Part shown: in pieces, positions 1-10,190 of the stretch
Numbering within the stretch: position 1 is the stretch's first letter
Layout of the letters: every line of letters begins with the position of its first letter
Origin: an uncultured Bacilli bacterium
GTDB lineage: Bacteria > Bacillota_I > Bacilli_A > RF39 > UBA660
Length of the DNA: 13,810 nucleotides
Reading direction: 5' to 3'
Assembly: GCA_944332645.1 (NCBI GenBank)
Contig: CALVKK010000023.1
Span: forward strand, 1-13,810
The notes under the pieces: model-generated
Told to the model about the DNA's origin: nothing
The model's database searches: none
Seen by the model: the letters and a program-made list of their open reading frames with translations, nothing else
Position numbers and translations under genes: made by a program

Positions 1-327
1 AATGCCAGTAGTGGTGCGGAGTTTACAATCGAAAAAGATAGTTTAGCAATTATAAGTTCAGAAATTAATGGTAGTTATACTGTAACTTTACAAGTAGGTC
101 AACAATATGTAGAACCTGATAAACCAGTCATTGTCTTAGAAAACGGTATAACAGATGTTACTAATTTGGCCACTATTACTTACACTGTTAGAAGAAATTC
201 TGATAATCAAGTTTTTAATAGTGTTTCTTACATTAATACAAGTGCTAGTGATTCATATACAATTACCTATTATGTTAACTATGGTAGTTACCAAAATACC
301 TTGACCAAAATAGTACAAATTCAATAA
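1..327 (+). CDS. C-terminal end of an exported Ig-like repeat protein (5' partial)
   Basis: Frame 1 is open from the first base to TAA at 325-327, giving 108 residues with no start in the window, so the gene enters from the left. The fragment is rich in Ser, Thr, Asn and Tyr, has no cysteine and shows alternating beta-strand-like stretches. The end, with SDSYTITYYVNYG followed by LTKIVQIQ, resembles the last strands of bacterial Ig-like/DUF5011-type domains, whose usual signature is G-x-Y-x-I-x-Y-x-V before a final V-x-V strand. Such domains normally sit in cell-surface or secreted proteins. No LPXTG anchor or C-terminal membrane helix is present, so attachment, if any, would be at the missing N-terminus. 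It converges on the minus-strand nth gene and the two share one terminator. The domain class is inferred from pattern only; the reading frame is certain. Confidence 0.7.
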   Translation, partial: NASSGAEFTIEKDSLAIISSEINGSYTVTLQVGQQYVEPDKPVIVLENGITDVTNLATITYTVRRNSDNQVFNSVSYINTSASDSYTITYYVNYGSYQNTLTKIVQIQ

Positions 328-355
328 AAAAGTGCAAGAATTATCTTGCACTTTT
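328..355. terminator. Bidirectional intrinsic terminator shared by the surface-protein gene and nth
   Basis: Perfect 12-bp inverted repeat: AAAAGTGCAAGA (328-339), loop ATTA, TCTTGCACTTTT (344-355). The A-run on the left arm and T-run on the right arm give a U-tract in either direction. It begins one base after the plus-strand stop. It also contains the last four codons and the stop of nth (341-343), so the nth C-terminus is encoded inside the hairpin. Confidence 0.88.
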
Positions 356-955
356 ATATTTACATATCGACTTTAATTTACAATTTTCACAAAAAGGCCT
401 AGCTGCTTTACAATAATATCTTCCAAACAAGACTAATTGATGATGAATTCGACATAAATTATATTCTTTAAACTTTTTAGTTAATTTTGCCTCTGTTTTA
501 TAAACATCGTCATTTTTGTTAGCTATGCCAAGTCTAATACTAACACGATGAACGTGAGTATCTACAGCCACGCACTGAACATTATATAAATTACTCAGAA
601 CAACATTAGCTGTCTTTCGTCCTACACCAGGTAAACTTTCTAAAAACTCACGATTGTTCGGAACAATATCACCAACTTGTTCTAATTTTTTAGCTATTTC
701 GATGATATTGTTAGCTTTCTTATTAAAAGTTCCAATCGGCTTTATTATATTAATTAAATCGTCGATTCTAGCTTGACGAAGCTTTTCTAAACTATTGTAC
801 TTTTTAAATAATATACTGGTAACCATATTAACTCTTTTATCAGTAGTTTGAGCACTTAACATAGTTGCCAGTAATAGTTCATAATCTTTCTGATAATTTA
901 ACTCACATTTGGGATCTGGTATTAATTCATCCAGATAATTAACTATCTCGTTCAT
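341..955 (-). CDS. nth: Endonuclease III (DNA glycosylase/AP lyase)
   Basis: Base-excision-repair enzyme that removes oxidised pyrimidines and cuts the abasic site by beta-elimination; cytoplasmic. The 204-aa product is of normal family length. The helix-hairpin-helix motif LPGVGRKTANVVL is at residues 108-120 with catalytic Lys114, and the catalytic aspartate is Asp132 in VDTHVHR. The [4Fe-4S] loop is complete: Cys182-x6-Cys189-x2-Cys192-x5-Cys198. All residues needed for bifunctional glycosylase activity are therefore present. The start at 955 overlaps the end of dnaD by 17 bp and has only a weak ribosome binding site, which suggests translational coupling. The dnaD-nth order is the same as in Bacillus subtilis. 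The C-terminal residues KSAR and the stop lie inside the terminator hairpin. Confidence 0.97.
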   Translation of the reverse strand: MNEIVNYLDELIPDPKCELNYQKDYELLLATMLSAQTTDKRVNMVTSILFKKYNSLEKLRQARIDDLINIIKPIGTFNKKANNIIEIAKKLEQVGDIVPNNREFLESLPGVGRKTANVVLSNLYNVQCVAVDTHVHRVSIRLGIANKNDDVYKTEAKLTKKFKEYNLCRIHHQLVLFGRYYCKAARPFCENCKLKSICKYKSAR

Positions 956-1571
956 TTAACCAATCATAATCGAACAGTTCTTTGTTCGCTTTCTTATTTT
1001 GAAAATTCTTTCGATCATTAATAATATCTTGTTCATTTTTAATTCCTTTTTTGTACCAATCATGAATTATTTTATCTATGTACCTTAAGTTGTTTACGCC
1101 ATTAAAGACTGCTTCTTTTAACGCTAATAAGATTAATTCATCACTAAAGTCCTTTTGCCAATCACTTATTATTTCATAATCCATTGGTGATAAAGTACGA
1201 CCAAATTCTTTTTCAAATATATCAAAAATATTACTCTTTTGATTTTTTGTTTCATTATTAATGATAACAAAAGCTAATTTTTTGTACAATTCTTCTAAAT
1301 TAACTATCTCTTCCCTTACTTTTTTATTGATAATATCTATTTTTAACATAGTTTTTTCAATCAATGAATTGATGACATTCATTGTCTCTTCCAGTTTGAA
1401 ATTTAAATCTTTAGCTATTTGTTTTGGATTAAAACTGTCATCTGAATTCAATAGATAGATTAAAACTATCAATTCAGAATCCGTAATATTTAATTTGCGA
1501 TAATTTCTGAGCAAAGTAGAAGGAACGTAAAATGGTTCATTTTTTAAAATTCCAATCAGTTTTTCTAACAT
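939..1571 (-). CDS. dnaD: DnaD-family replication initiation protein
   Basis: Primosome protein of low-GC Gram-positives that helps load the replicative helicase at origin and restart sites. Counting from the GTG at 1580, residues 1-100 form a winged-helix-like DnaD N-terminal region, and residues about 118-185 form the DnaB_2/DnaD C-terminal domain. The latter carries the conserved Y-x3-I-x3-W signature (Tyr167, Ile171, Trp175). The longest frame starts at that GTG, but the GTG is part of a strong Shine-Dalgarno sequence AGGTGAT placed just upstream of an in-frame ATG at 1571. I therefore use 1571, giving 210 aa beginning MLEKLIGILK. It sits 15 bp downstream of nrnA and overlaps nth, forming a three-gene unit. 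Family assignment is firm; the start is inferred from the ribosome binding site. Confidence 0.93.
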   Translation of the reverse strand: MLEKLIGILKNEPFYVPSTLLRNYRKLNITDSELIVLIYLLNSDDSFNPKQIAKDLNFKLEETMNVINSLIEKTMLKIDIINKKVREEIVNLEELYKKLAFVIINNETKNQKSNIFDIFEKEFGRTLSPMDYEIISDWQKDFSDELILLALKEAVFNGVNNLRYIDKIIHDWYKKGIKNEQDIINDRKNFQNKKANKELFDYDWLNERDS

Positions 1572-1575
1572 ATTT

Positions 1576-1582
1576 ATCACCT
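1576..1582 (-). promoter_or_regulatory. Shine-Dalgarno that sets the dnaD start
   Basis: Minus-strand AGGTGAT is a seven-base match to the 3' extension of the consensus AAGGAGGTGATC. It lies four bases before the ATG at 1571. The upstream in-frame GTG (1580) falls inside it and is unlikely to be the real start. Confidence 0.7.
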
Positions 1583-1586
1583 ACTT

Positions 1587-2534
1587 TTAATTATATTTAA
1601 AATTAGCGCAAACATCATCTAATTCTTTCAGCATTTGGTCAACTTGCTCAAAATTATTAGGTCTAGCACCACTAGCGTAAATATGACCTCCACCTTCATA
1701 GTGATTAGCCACATTATTGATAATTGGTCCCTTAGATCTAATAGAGCATTTAATATAGTTATTGCCTTTATCTTCACTACAAAAAACAATTACTTTAATT
1801 TGTTCAATATTGTTAAAATTTTCAATCAAGTTTCCTGCTGTAGAAGGATCAACTTCGTATTTTTTTAATATTTCATCAGTAATCTTAATATAAGCTAAAC
1901 CATTTTCGGTAATGTTTAAGTTTAATGCAATAAAACCAGAAAAAATAATTTCTTTTAATGGTCTAAGATATATATTACTATAAAGTTGTGTAAATTTAAG
2001 GTTAGTAATTTTTATCATCCAAGCTGCTAATTCGAAAGTTTTATATGAAGTATAATCATATAAAAATCGATTAGTATCAGCTACTAAACCAATATAGAGT
2101 TTAGAGGCTGCTTGCTGATTTACTTTTAGTTTTGTTTTTTTTGCTAACTCGATAATTAATTGGCTAGCACTACTAGCTGTATCATCAATTAATTCGATAT
2201 TTGCATATTGTTCAACAAAAGGATGATGATCAATTTTAATAACATATTTAAAATCTTTAGGATTAACTCCATCGATCCTTTTTAGATCTGGTGTATCAGT
2301 TACGATTAGCAATGTTTTTGATAAATCAATTTCTGGAAGACGGTCAACTGTACCAAGATATTTAAAGCGAGCTGCTGGTGCGCCGACTACGTAAACTTTT
2401 TTATAAGGAAATGTCGCTATAATTAATTCCTTCAAACCAAGTGTGCTGCCTAAAGCATCAGGATCAGCACCAATATGTCTAGCAATAACAATCGTATCAA
2501 ATTTTTTTATCTTATTATATACTTTTTTAAACAT
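1587..2534 (-). CDS. nrnA: DHH/DHHA1 phosphoesterase, nanoRNase/pAp phosphatase (NrnA-like)
   Basis: Predicted cytoplasmic enzyme that degrades very short RNA oligonucleotides and dephosphorylates 3'-phosphoadenosine 5'-phosphate, as B. subtilis NrnA (YtqI) does. The 315-aa length matches that protein (about 313 aa). Metal-ligand motifs of the DHH domain are present in order: His20 with DPDALGS (24-30), Asp80 in VTDTPD, IDHH at 101-104, and Asp153 in GLVADT. The DHHA1 substrate-binding domain ends with RSKGPIIN (266-273) and GGGH (281-284). Similarity to YtqI extends through the linker between domains as far as I can recall that sequence. It is the first gene of a unit with dnaD and nth, behind a recognisable promoter. 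The Shine-Dalgarno before the ATG is weak (AAAGTGTGA). Specific substrate preference cannot be read from sequence. Confidence 0.92.
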   Translation of the reverse strand: MFKKVYNKIKKFDTIVIARHIGADPDALGSTLGLKELIIATFPYKKVYVVGAPAARFKYLGTVDRLPEIDLSKTLLIVTDTPDLKRIDGVNPKDFKYVIKIDHHPFVEQYANIELIDDTASSASQLIIELAKKTKLKVNQQAASKLYIGLVADTNRFLYDYTSYKTFELAAWMIKITNLKFTQLYSNIYLRPLKEIIFSGFIALNLNITENGLAYIKITDEILKKYEVDPSTAGNLIENFNNIEQIKVIVFCSEDKGNNYIKCSIRSKGPIINNVANHYEGGGHIYASGARPNNFEQVDQMLKELDDVCANFKYN

Positions 2535-2557
2535 AAATTCACACTTTCTACTTCTTT

Positions 2558-2586
2558 AGTATACTATATTTATTTTTAATAGTCCA
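2558..2586 (-). promoter_or_regulatory. Sigma-A-type promoter for nrnA-dnaD-nth
   Basis: On the minus strand, TGGACT (2581-2586) and TATACT (2558-2563) are separated by exactly 17 bp. They match the -35 and -10 consensus at 4/6 and 5/6 positions. The -10 element lies about 24 bp before the nrnA ATG, and the promoter follows the terminator of the preceding operon. Function is inferred from pattern and position. Confidence 0.65.
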
Positions 2587-2600
2587 TATTTTTTTATTCA

Positions 2601-2633
2601 AAAAGAAAATGTGTCTATTTTAGAATCACATTT
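2601..2633 (-). terminator. Intrinsic terminator at the end of the ackA operon
   Basis: On the minus strand, AAATGTG (2633-2627) pairs with CACATTT (2613-2607), an inner TCT/AGA helix extends the stem after a two-base bulge, and TTTTCTTTT follows. The first arm overlaps the last codons and TGA of the ackA frame. It separates the long operon from the nrnA promoter just downstream. Confidence 0.7.
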
Positions 2634-3773
2634 CAATTAAATGATAAGTATCTCTTGCAATCATTACTTCTTCATCCGTTGGAATAATATAACATGGAAT
2701 ACTTGAATCTTTAGTTGTTATTAACTGTTCTTGACCACGAATATTATTTTTTTCTTCATCTAGTTTTATTCCTAAAACTTTAAGCTTATCGATAACACCT
2801 TTTCTAACATTAATAGAATTCTCACCAATACCAGCTGTAAAAGCAATCGCATCAACACCTTCTAGTAATACATAATATTTAGCTATGTAGTCGACTATTT
2901 TTTGAATAAACATTTGTTGCGCTAAAAGACATCTTTCATTGCCCTCAGCTATTCCATTTTCAATATCTCTTGAGTCGCTACTAACTCCACTTATCCCCAA
3001 TAAACCACTTTGTTTATTAATTACATTATCTATATCTTGATAATTTATTCCCGTTTGCTTAATCATATAAGGAATAATGCTAACATCGATATCGCCACAT
3101 CTAGTTCCCATGATAATTCCCGCATTAGGTGTAAATCCCATTGATGTATCAACACATTTACCATTTTTTATAGCAGTAATACTGCCACCATTACCAATAT
3201 GACACACAATAACTTTGCAATCTTTTTTGTTTAATATTTCGCTTAATCTATTAGCTACATATTTATGACTAGTACCATGAGCCCCATATTTTCTAATTTT
3301 ATATTTTGTATACCACTCATAAGGTAAAGCATACAAATAAGTTTGTAATTCCATTGTTTGATGAAAAGAAGTATCAAACACAGCCACAGCTAAGGCGTCA
3401 GGAATAATTTCCTTAAACGCTTTTATCCCTACTACAGCAGCTGGATTGTGAAGTGGCGCTAAAGCACTTAAATCTTGAATTGTTTCTATTACTCGGCTCC
3501 TTGAACAATTCTATGACCGATTCCCTTGATTTCATCTAAAGAACTAATAATTTTATTTTTAAATAATTCATCGACCAATATTTTAACAGCTTGTTTATGA
3601 TCAGTTAAAATCGTTTCTTTTCTTGTTTTTTCGCCATTTATTTTTATCGTATAAAAACTATTATCAATACCGATTCTCTCAAATACTCCAGATATTAAAA
3701 CTTTTTCTTCTGGCATTTCATACATTTGAAATTTTAACGATGAACTACCGGCATTAACAGCTAATATTTTCAT
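2626..3773 (-). pseudogene. ackA: Acetate kinase, frameshifted with a short internal deletion
   Basis: Acetate kinase interconverts acetyl phosphate plus ADP with acetate plus ATP. The N-terminal part (3773-3489, 94 aa) has the family start MKILAVNAGSSSLKFQ and ends GIGHRIVQGAE followed by two stop codons (TAA TAG). The rest is open in another frame from 3492 to 2626 (288 aa): it begins VIETIQDLSALAPLHNP and includes VFDTSFHQTM, RKYGAHGTSHKYV and FTAGIGENS. Compared from memory with B. subtilis AckA (about 395 aa), the segment KFTDSVLITDE (11 residues) is missing between the two parts. The join is also one base out of frame, a net loss of about 34 nt. The usual GHRVVHGGE motif is altered to GHRIVQGAE (His to Gln, Gly to Ala). 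A strong ribosome binding site (AAGGAGGA) precedes the start, 11 bp after the phosphatase gene. Probably inactive; a one-base sequencing error on a naturally shorter loop is the alternative. Confidence 0.85.
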
Positions 3774-3784
3774 GTTTCCTCCTT

Positions 3785-4321
3785 TTAAATTTCATATTCA
3801 AAAACTTCGCAGTTTTTAATTGTAATTTCACTTAATATACCATCATTAGGTATTCCTTTAAAATAATAATATAACACGCGCATTATTCCACTATGAGTTA
3901 CTATGATTATGTTTTTATCTTTGTATTTTATTTTTAATTCTTCAATTAATTTAGCAACTCTATCATAAAGATGTCTTACACTTTCGGCCTTTTTATATTG
4001 AACATTTTTATTATAATTCCAATACTCATCAAAATCGATAGAATCTCTTGGTTTGCCTGTAAATTCACCATGATCACGGCCTAATAAACTATCAGAGTAA
4101 ATAATAGGTATCTTGTTTCGACTAATTATTTCAGCTGTTTTTTTACATCTATCTAATGGTGAACTAACAATCAAATCAATATTTTTATCCTTAAAATATT
4201 CACTAACTTGTTTTGCTTGATCAATTCCTTTTTCTGTTAAAGATGTATTTAATCTACCAACCAAACAGTTGTTAGCGTTTTCCATTGTTTCACCATGTCT
4301 TACAATAAATAACTGCATCAT
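3785..4321 (-). CDS. Histidine phosphatase family protein (phosphoglycerate-mutase-like)
   Basis: Small cytoplasmic phosphatase of the RHG branch. At 178 aa it is nearer the size of CobC/PhoE-type phosphatases than of true phosphoglycerate mutases (about 230-250 aa). The phospho-accepting histidine is His9 in IVRHGET. Other active-site residues are Arg58 in SSPLDRCKKTAE, acid Glu86 in GRDHGEFTGK, and the second histidine His143 in VTHSGIMR. The substrate cannot be told from sequence. The ATG at 4321 overlaps the stop of the upstream ectodomain gene (ATGA). A second ATG at 4318 lies at better spacing from GGAG inside that gene's end and may be the real start. Either way translation is likely coupled. 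The neighbouring ackA remnant is 11 bp downstream; no functional link is evident. Confidence 0.88.
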   Translation of the reverse strand: MMQLFIVRHGETMENANNCLVGRLNTSLTEKGIDQAKQVSEYFKDKNIDLIVSSPLDRCKKTAEIISRNKIPIIYSDSLLGRDHGEFTGKPRDSIDFDEYWNYNKNVQYKKAESVRHLYDRVAKLIEELKIKYKDKNIIIVTHSGIMRVLYYYFKGIPNDGILSEITIKNCEVFEYEI

Positions 4322-6270
4322 TCACTCCAATCTACCATTCCACAGAATGGATTATCAGAGTCATATCCATCTTGATTGCCTAAAAAAGTATCCATCAAGA
4401 AAGCTAAAATAACTGGTACTATGAATAATAATACTGCGGCTATAATTCTTATGCCAAATTTTTTAAATGCACTTTTCATTTCTTTATCAGCGTCACCACT
4501 AACTACAACCTTAATAAAATCTAGTGTTCCTAAACCAACTGCTAAAATTGGTCCAGCAATTTTAAGAATATTCAATATCCAACCTAACTTGTTCACAAAA
4601 TCATTAGATAACATTTTACAACTACTTGATAAATCTCTAACAAGGCCACTACTTACTAAACTAGAATAAAACTCATTGAAAGCTATGCATTCATACATTC
4701 TTCCTTTATCTGCACCATTCGCTAAATCATCAACACTAAAATTACTATATTTATTCTGACAATAAGTGGTTATTTCGCGTATCTTTTTTTCCACCAAATA
4801 ATCTATTTGTTGTTCACATTCATCATCACAATCAAAATTTGTTTCAACCAGCCAACCTTCACAATCAATATCCTCTATCTTAACCGTTTCGGGTTCTGTA
4901 CCATCATAATTATAAAATTGTAAAGGTTTAACTTTATACAACGTAGTATAATTATAATTTGGTAAAAGTTCCAATCTGTCTTTTAATTCGCAGGCAAATG
5001 TTTTGTATTGATAACCTGTATATGCCCCTAGAGCAGCTAAAGCACTTGAAGCATCCCGACTGTTCAACCATTCTCCTTCGACTAACTTTTCTACTAATTC
5101 ATTACCATTACTATCTTTATTTGAAAATTGACTTTGGGACACAGTACAACTTGCACCATTAGAAACATTTAAACAATCAGTATAAATAATTGGCAAATCA
5201 TCACAAGATTCTATAATGACATCCTGAGGAATATCACGAAAAGTAACCGGACGATTCTCAAAACCTAATTTATCATTAAAATAAGCTACATAATAATATT
5301 GCTCATTAATCGGTGTATATTGAGCTAAAGCTATATACCATTTATCATAATCACCTTCTTGTTCGCGAATATAATTGCATATTTGTCCCTGACTCGCATC
5401 AGCGGTTTGATAATCGATATAGCTAGCCCCTTTACTTAAATAATAAACCAAATTATAATCAACCGATGAGCCCCAAGATTGCATATTAATATATTCTTCT
5501 AAACTAATATTCTCATTATTATAAAAAAATATTACTTGTTTGTTTTGAGTTATAAAGCCTTCATTTTTACCAGACACATACATGATTGGAGGACACGCAT
5601 ATATTCCTGTGCTTTCGATCCAAAAATCTCTAATACTAAATTGATCATCAATTGTTGTATTTACACTCCCAATTATATAATTTTCATAGTTATTTTCATA
5701 TAATTTTGTAAAATCACCGTACAATTCATAACTACCACTGCCATTACCATTATCTTTTATCTTGAAAGTATAATTCATATATGGAGATGTCAGATAGCTA
5801 TGCCAAGCAGGGTCACCAAAATTAGCATGTAATGTATAAGTACACAACATCTCATTTAATATGGCATTATTTGATGAATCATTATATGGACCTACCAATT
5901 CTAATTTTATATCATAGTCTTCATCAATACTGTCATGATCAGACATGAATATATCGTCAGCAAGTACTGCAATGGCGTCAAAATACATATATTTATAACA
6001 TTTATCATAATTATCATTATCAACATTAATACGCGACCTATCCCAAATATCATATGCAGGATAATTTTTATCGAAGCCCAAATCAATTTCTTTTAAATTT
6101 ACAATTTGAACATCATATCTAGGTGAACCAGGAGTTGATGTGTTCATTACGGTATAATAAACAAAATCAACATCATAAGCCTCGTTATGATATAAACATG
6201 ATATGGCCTCTACTTTGTCAATAATACCAAAACATAATATTAAAAAAATTATACCAAATATTTTCTTCAT
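4318..6270 (-). CDS. Secreted cysteine-rich ectodomain protein with C-terminal two-helix anchor (copy A)
   Basis: Not a family I can name. From the ATG at 6270 the product is 650 aa. An N-terminal signal peptide (MKKIFGIIF..., probable cleavage after KVEA) is followed by about 530 residues rich in Tyr, Asp and Asn with 16 cysteines. Two hydrophobic helices lie near residues 563-591 and 607-630, joined by the basic loop SGDADKEMKSAFKKFGIR, and the short tail ends NPFCGMVDWSE. With the signal peptide outside-directed, this topology puts the loop in the cytoplasm and all 16 mature cysteines outside, so eight disulfides are possible. The hairpin resembles VirB2/TrbC-type pilin segments, but weakly. 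The longest frame starts at TTG 6285, but GAGGAG (6278-6283) lies inside that extension, so 6270 is preferred. It begins one base after the stop of RDD copy A and is paralogous to 8192-10189. Confidence 0.82.
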   Translation of the reverse strand: MKKIFGIIFLILCFGIIDKVEAISCLYHNEAYDVDFVYYTVMNTSTPGSPRYDVQIVNLKEIDLGFDKNYPAYDIWDRSRINVDNDNYDKCYKYMYFDAIAVLADDIFMSDHDSIDEDYDIKLELVGPYNDSSNNAILNEMLCTYTLHANFGDPAWHSYLTSPYMNYTFKIKDNGNGSGSYELYGDFTKLYENNYENYIIGSVNTTIDDQFSIRDFWIESTGIYACPPIMYVSGKNEGFITQNKQVIFFYNNENISLEEYINMQSWGSSVDYNLVYYLSKGASYIDYQTADASQGQICNYIREQEGDYDKWYIALAQYTPINEQYYYVAYFNDKLGFENRPVTFRDIPQDVIIESCDDLPIIYTDCLNVSNGASCTVSQSQFSNKDSNGNELVEKLVEGEWLNSRDASSALAALGAYTGYQYKTFACELKDRLELLPNYNYTTLYKVKPLQFYNYDGTEPETVKIEDIDCEGWLVETNFDCDDECEQQIDYLVEKKIREITTYCQNKYSNFSVDDLANGADKGRMYECIAFNEFYSSLVSSGLVRDLSSSCKMLSNDFVNKLGWILNILKIAGPILAVGLGTLDFIKVVVSGDADKEMKSAFKKFGIRIIAAVLLFIVPVILAFLMDTFLGNQDGYDSDNPFCGMVDWSE

Positions 6271-6620
6271 CTTATATCTCCTCAACCCTTGTATCAGTAA
6301 AATAATCAGCTATACCTCTTTTTTCTTTACTATATATTACCATAAAACTATTGATAATTATCATTAATATTTGAAAAAATCCTAATATATTTATCAAAAC
6401 AAAATAAATGTTATCGCTAGTTAAATATAAAATTATGAACATAAATATCATATAGCCCAAACCATTAACAATGACTGCTCGTCCAACTAAATCATCAATT
6501 CTAAGTGGCTTATTTTTATTTATCTTTAATAATTTTTGACCGAGAGTCTGATTATTATTTATAATCGGAATGATTACAAAACTGACAATGATTAACAACG
6601 TCCCAACAATATTTATTTCA
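4341..6620 (-). repeat. Long direct repeat, unit A (RDD plus ectodomain cassette)
   Basis: This stretch aligns end to end with 8215-10545 in the same orientation. Similarity is very high in the RDD gene (roughly 6270-6620), in the first 12 codons of the ectodomain gene, and in its C-terminal third (4341 to about 4970). The block 4594-4849 is identical to 8468-8723 over 256 bp. The middle, encoding the ectodomain, is much more diverged and contains length differences. The boundary at 6620 is sharp; at the other end similarity fades in the last codons. Confidence 0.9.
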
Positions 6621-6679
6621 TCAGCATTTACAAAAATAGGAATAACTAATAAAATAAAGAACAGAAGTAATCGCTTCAT
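6272..6679 (-). CDS. RDD-family membrane protein, N-terminally remodelled (copy A)
   Basis: 135 aa. From residue about 21 (EINIVGTLL) to the end it matches RDD copy B almost exactly, including RIDDLVGRA and the closing KEKRGIADYFTDTR, and it keeps the last three membrane helices. The first helix of a normal RDD protein, with its Arg and Asp signature (KRFLAYILD in copy B), and the following extracellular loop are absent. In their place is an unrelated 20-residue start, MKRLLLFFILLVIPIFVNAD, which looks like a signal peptide or single helix ending in an Ala-x-Ala-like site (VNA). The DNA similarity to copy B ends at about 6620. Copy A also lacks two residues (LLKINKNK versus LLKIKINKNK) through loss of one 6-bp repeat unit. 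The ribosome binding site AGGAGAG lies well placed before ATG 6679, 8 bp after lysS. RDD function is generally unknown, with some members proposed as transporters. Confidence 0.8.
   Translation of the reverse strand: MKRLLLFFILLVIPIFVNADEINIVGTLLIIVSFVIIPIINNNQTLGQKLLKINKNKPLRIDDLVGRAVIVNGLGYMIFMFIILYLTSDNIYFVLINILGFFQILMIIINSFMVIYSKEKRGIADYFTDTRVEEI
6278..6283 (-). promoter_or_regulatory. Shine-Dalgarno for ectodomain gene A
   Basis: GAGGAG on the minus strand lies seven bases before ATG 6270. It overlaps the final codons of RDD copy A, so the end of one gene supplies the ribosome site of the next. It falls inside the TTG-initiated extension (6285), which argues against that start. Confidence 0.75.
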
Positions 6680-6687
6680 ATACTCTC

Positions 6688-10189
<3,502 letters not shown>

Positions 10190-10190
10190 C

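Noticed and set aside
1261..1458. Plus-strand open frame of 65 codons inside dnaD
   Set aside because: Lies entirely antisense to a well-supported gene, and its composition reflects the complement of dnaD. No ribosome binding site or recognisable product. The same applies to 1635-1868 inside nrnA and 7622-7921 inside lysS.
3489..3507. Programmed frameshift or bypass in ackA (AAGGAG lies before the TAA TAG)
   Set aside because: No slippery heptamer is present, the shift needed is -1, and 11 conserved residues would still be missing. A plain lesion explains it better.
4318..4321. TGA reassigned to Trp (Mycoplasma code)
   Set aside because: TGA ends ectodomain gene A exactly at the phosphatase start and ends ackA inside its terminator, while Trp residues in conserved motifs are TGG.
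4376..4669. Plus-strand open frame conserved at 8262-8543
   Set aside because: The two look like a conserved gene pair, but they are antisense to the near-identical C-terminal region of the duplicated ectodomain genes. Their similarity is fully explained by that duplication. The antisense frame at 4959-5162 is rejected too.
6205..6270. Lipoprotein signal in ectodomain copy A (LILC in the leader)
   Set aside because: The residue before Cys is Leu rather than Gly/Ala/Ser, copy B has no Cys there, and a normal signal peptidase site follows in both.
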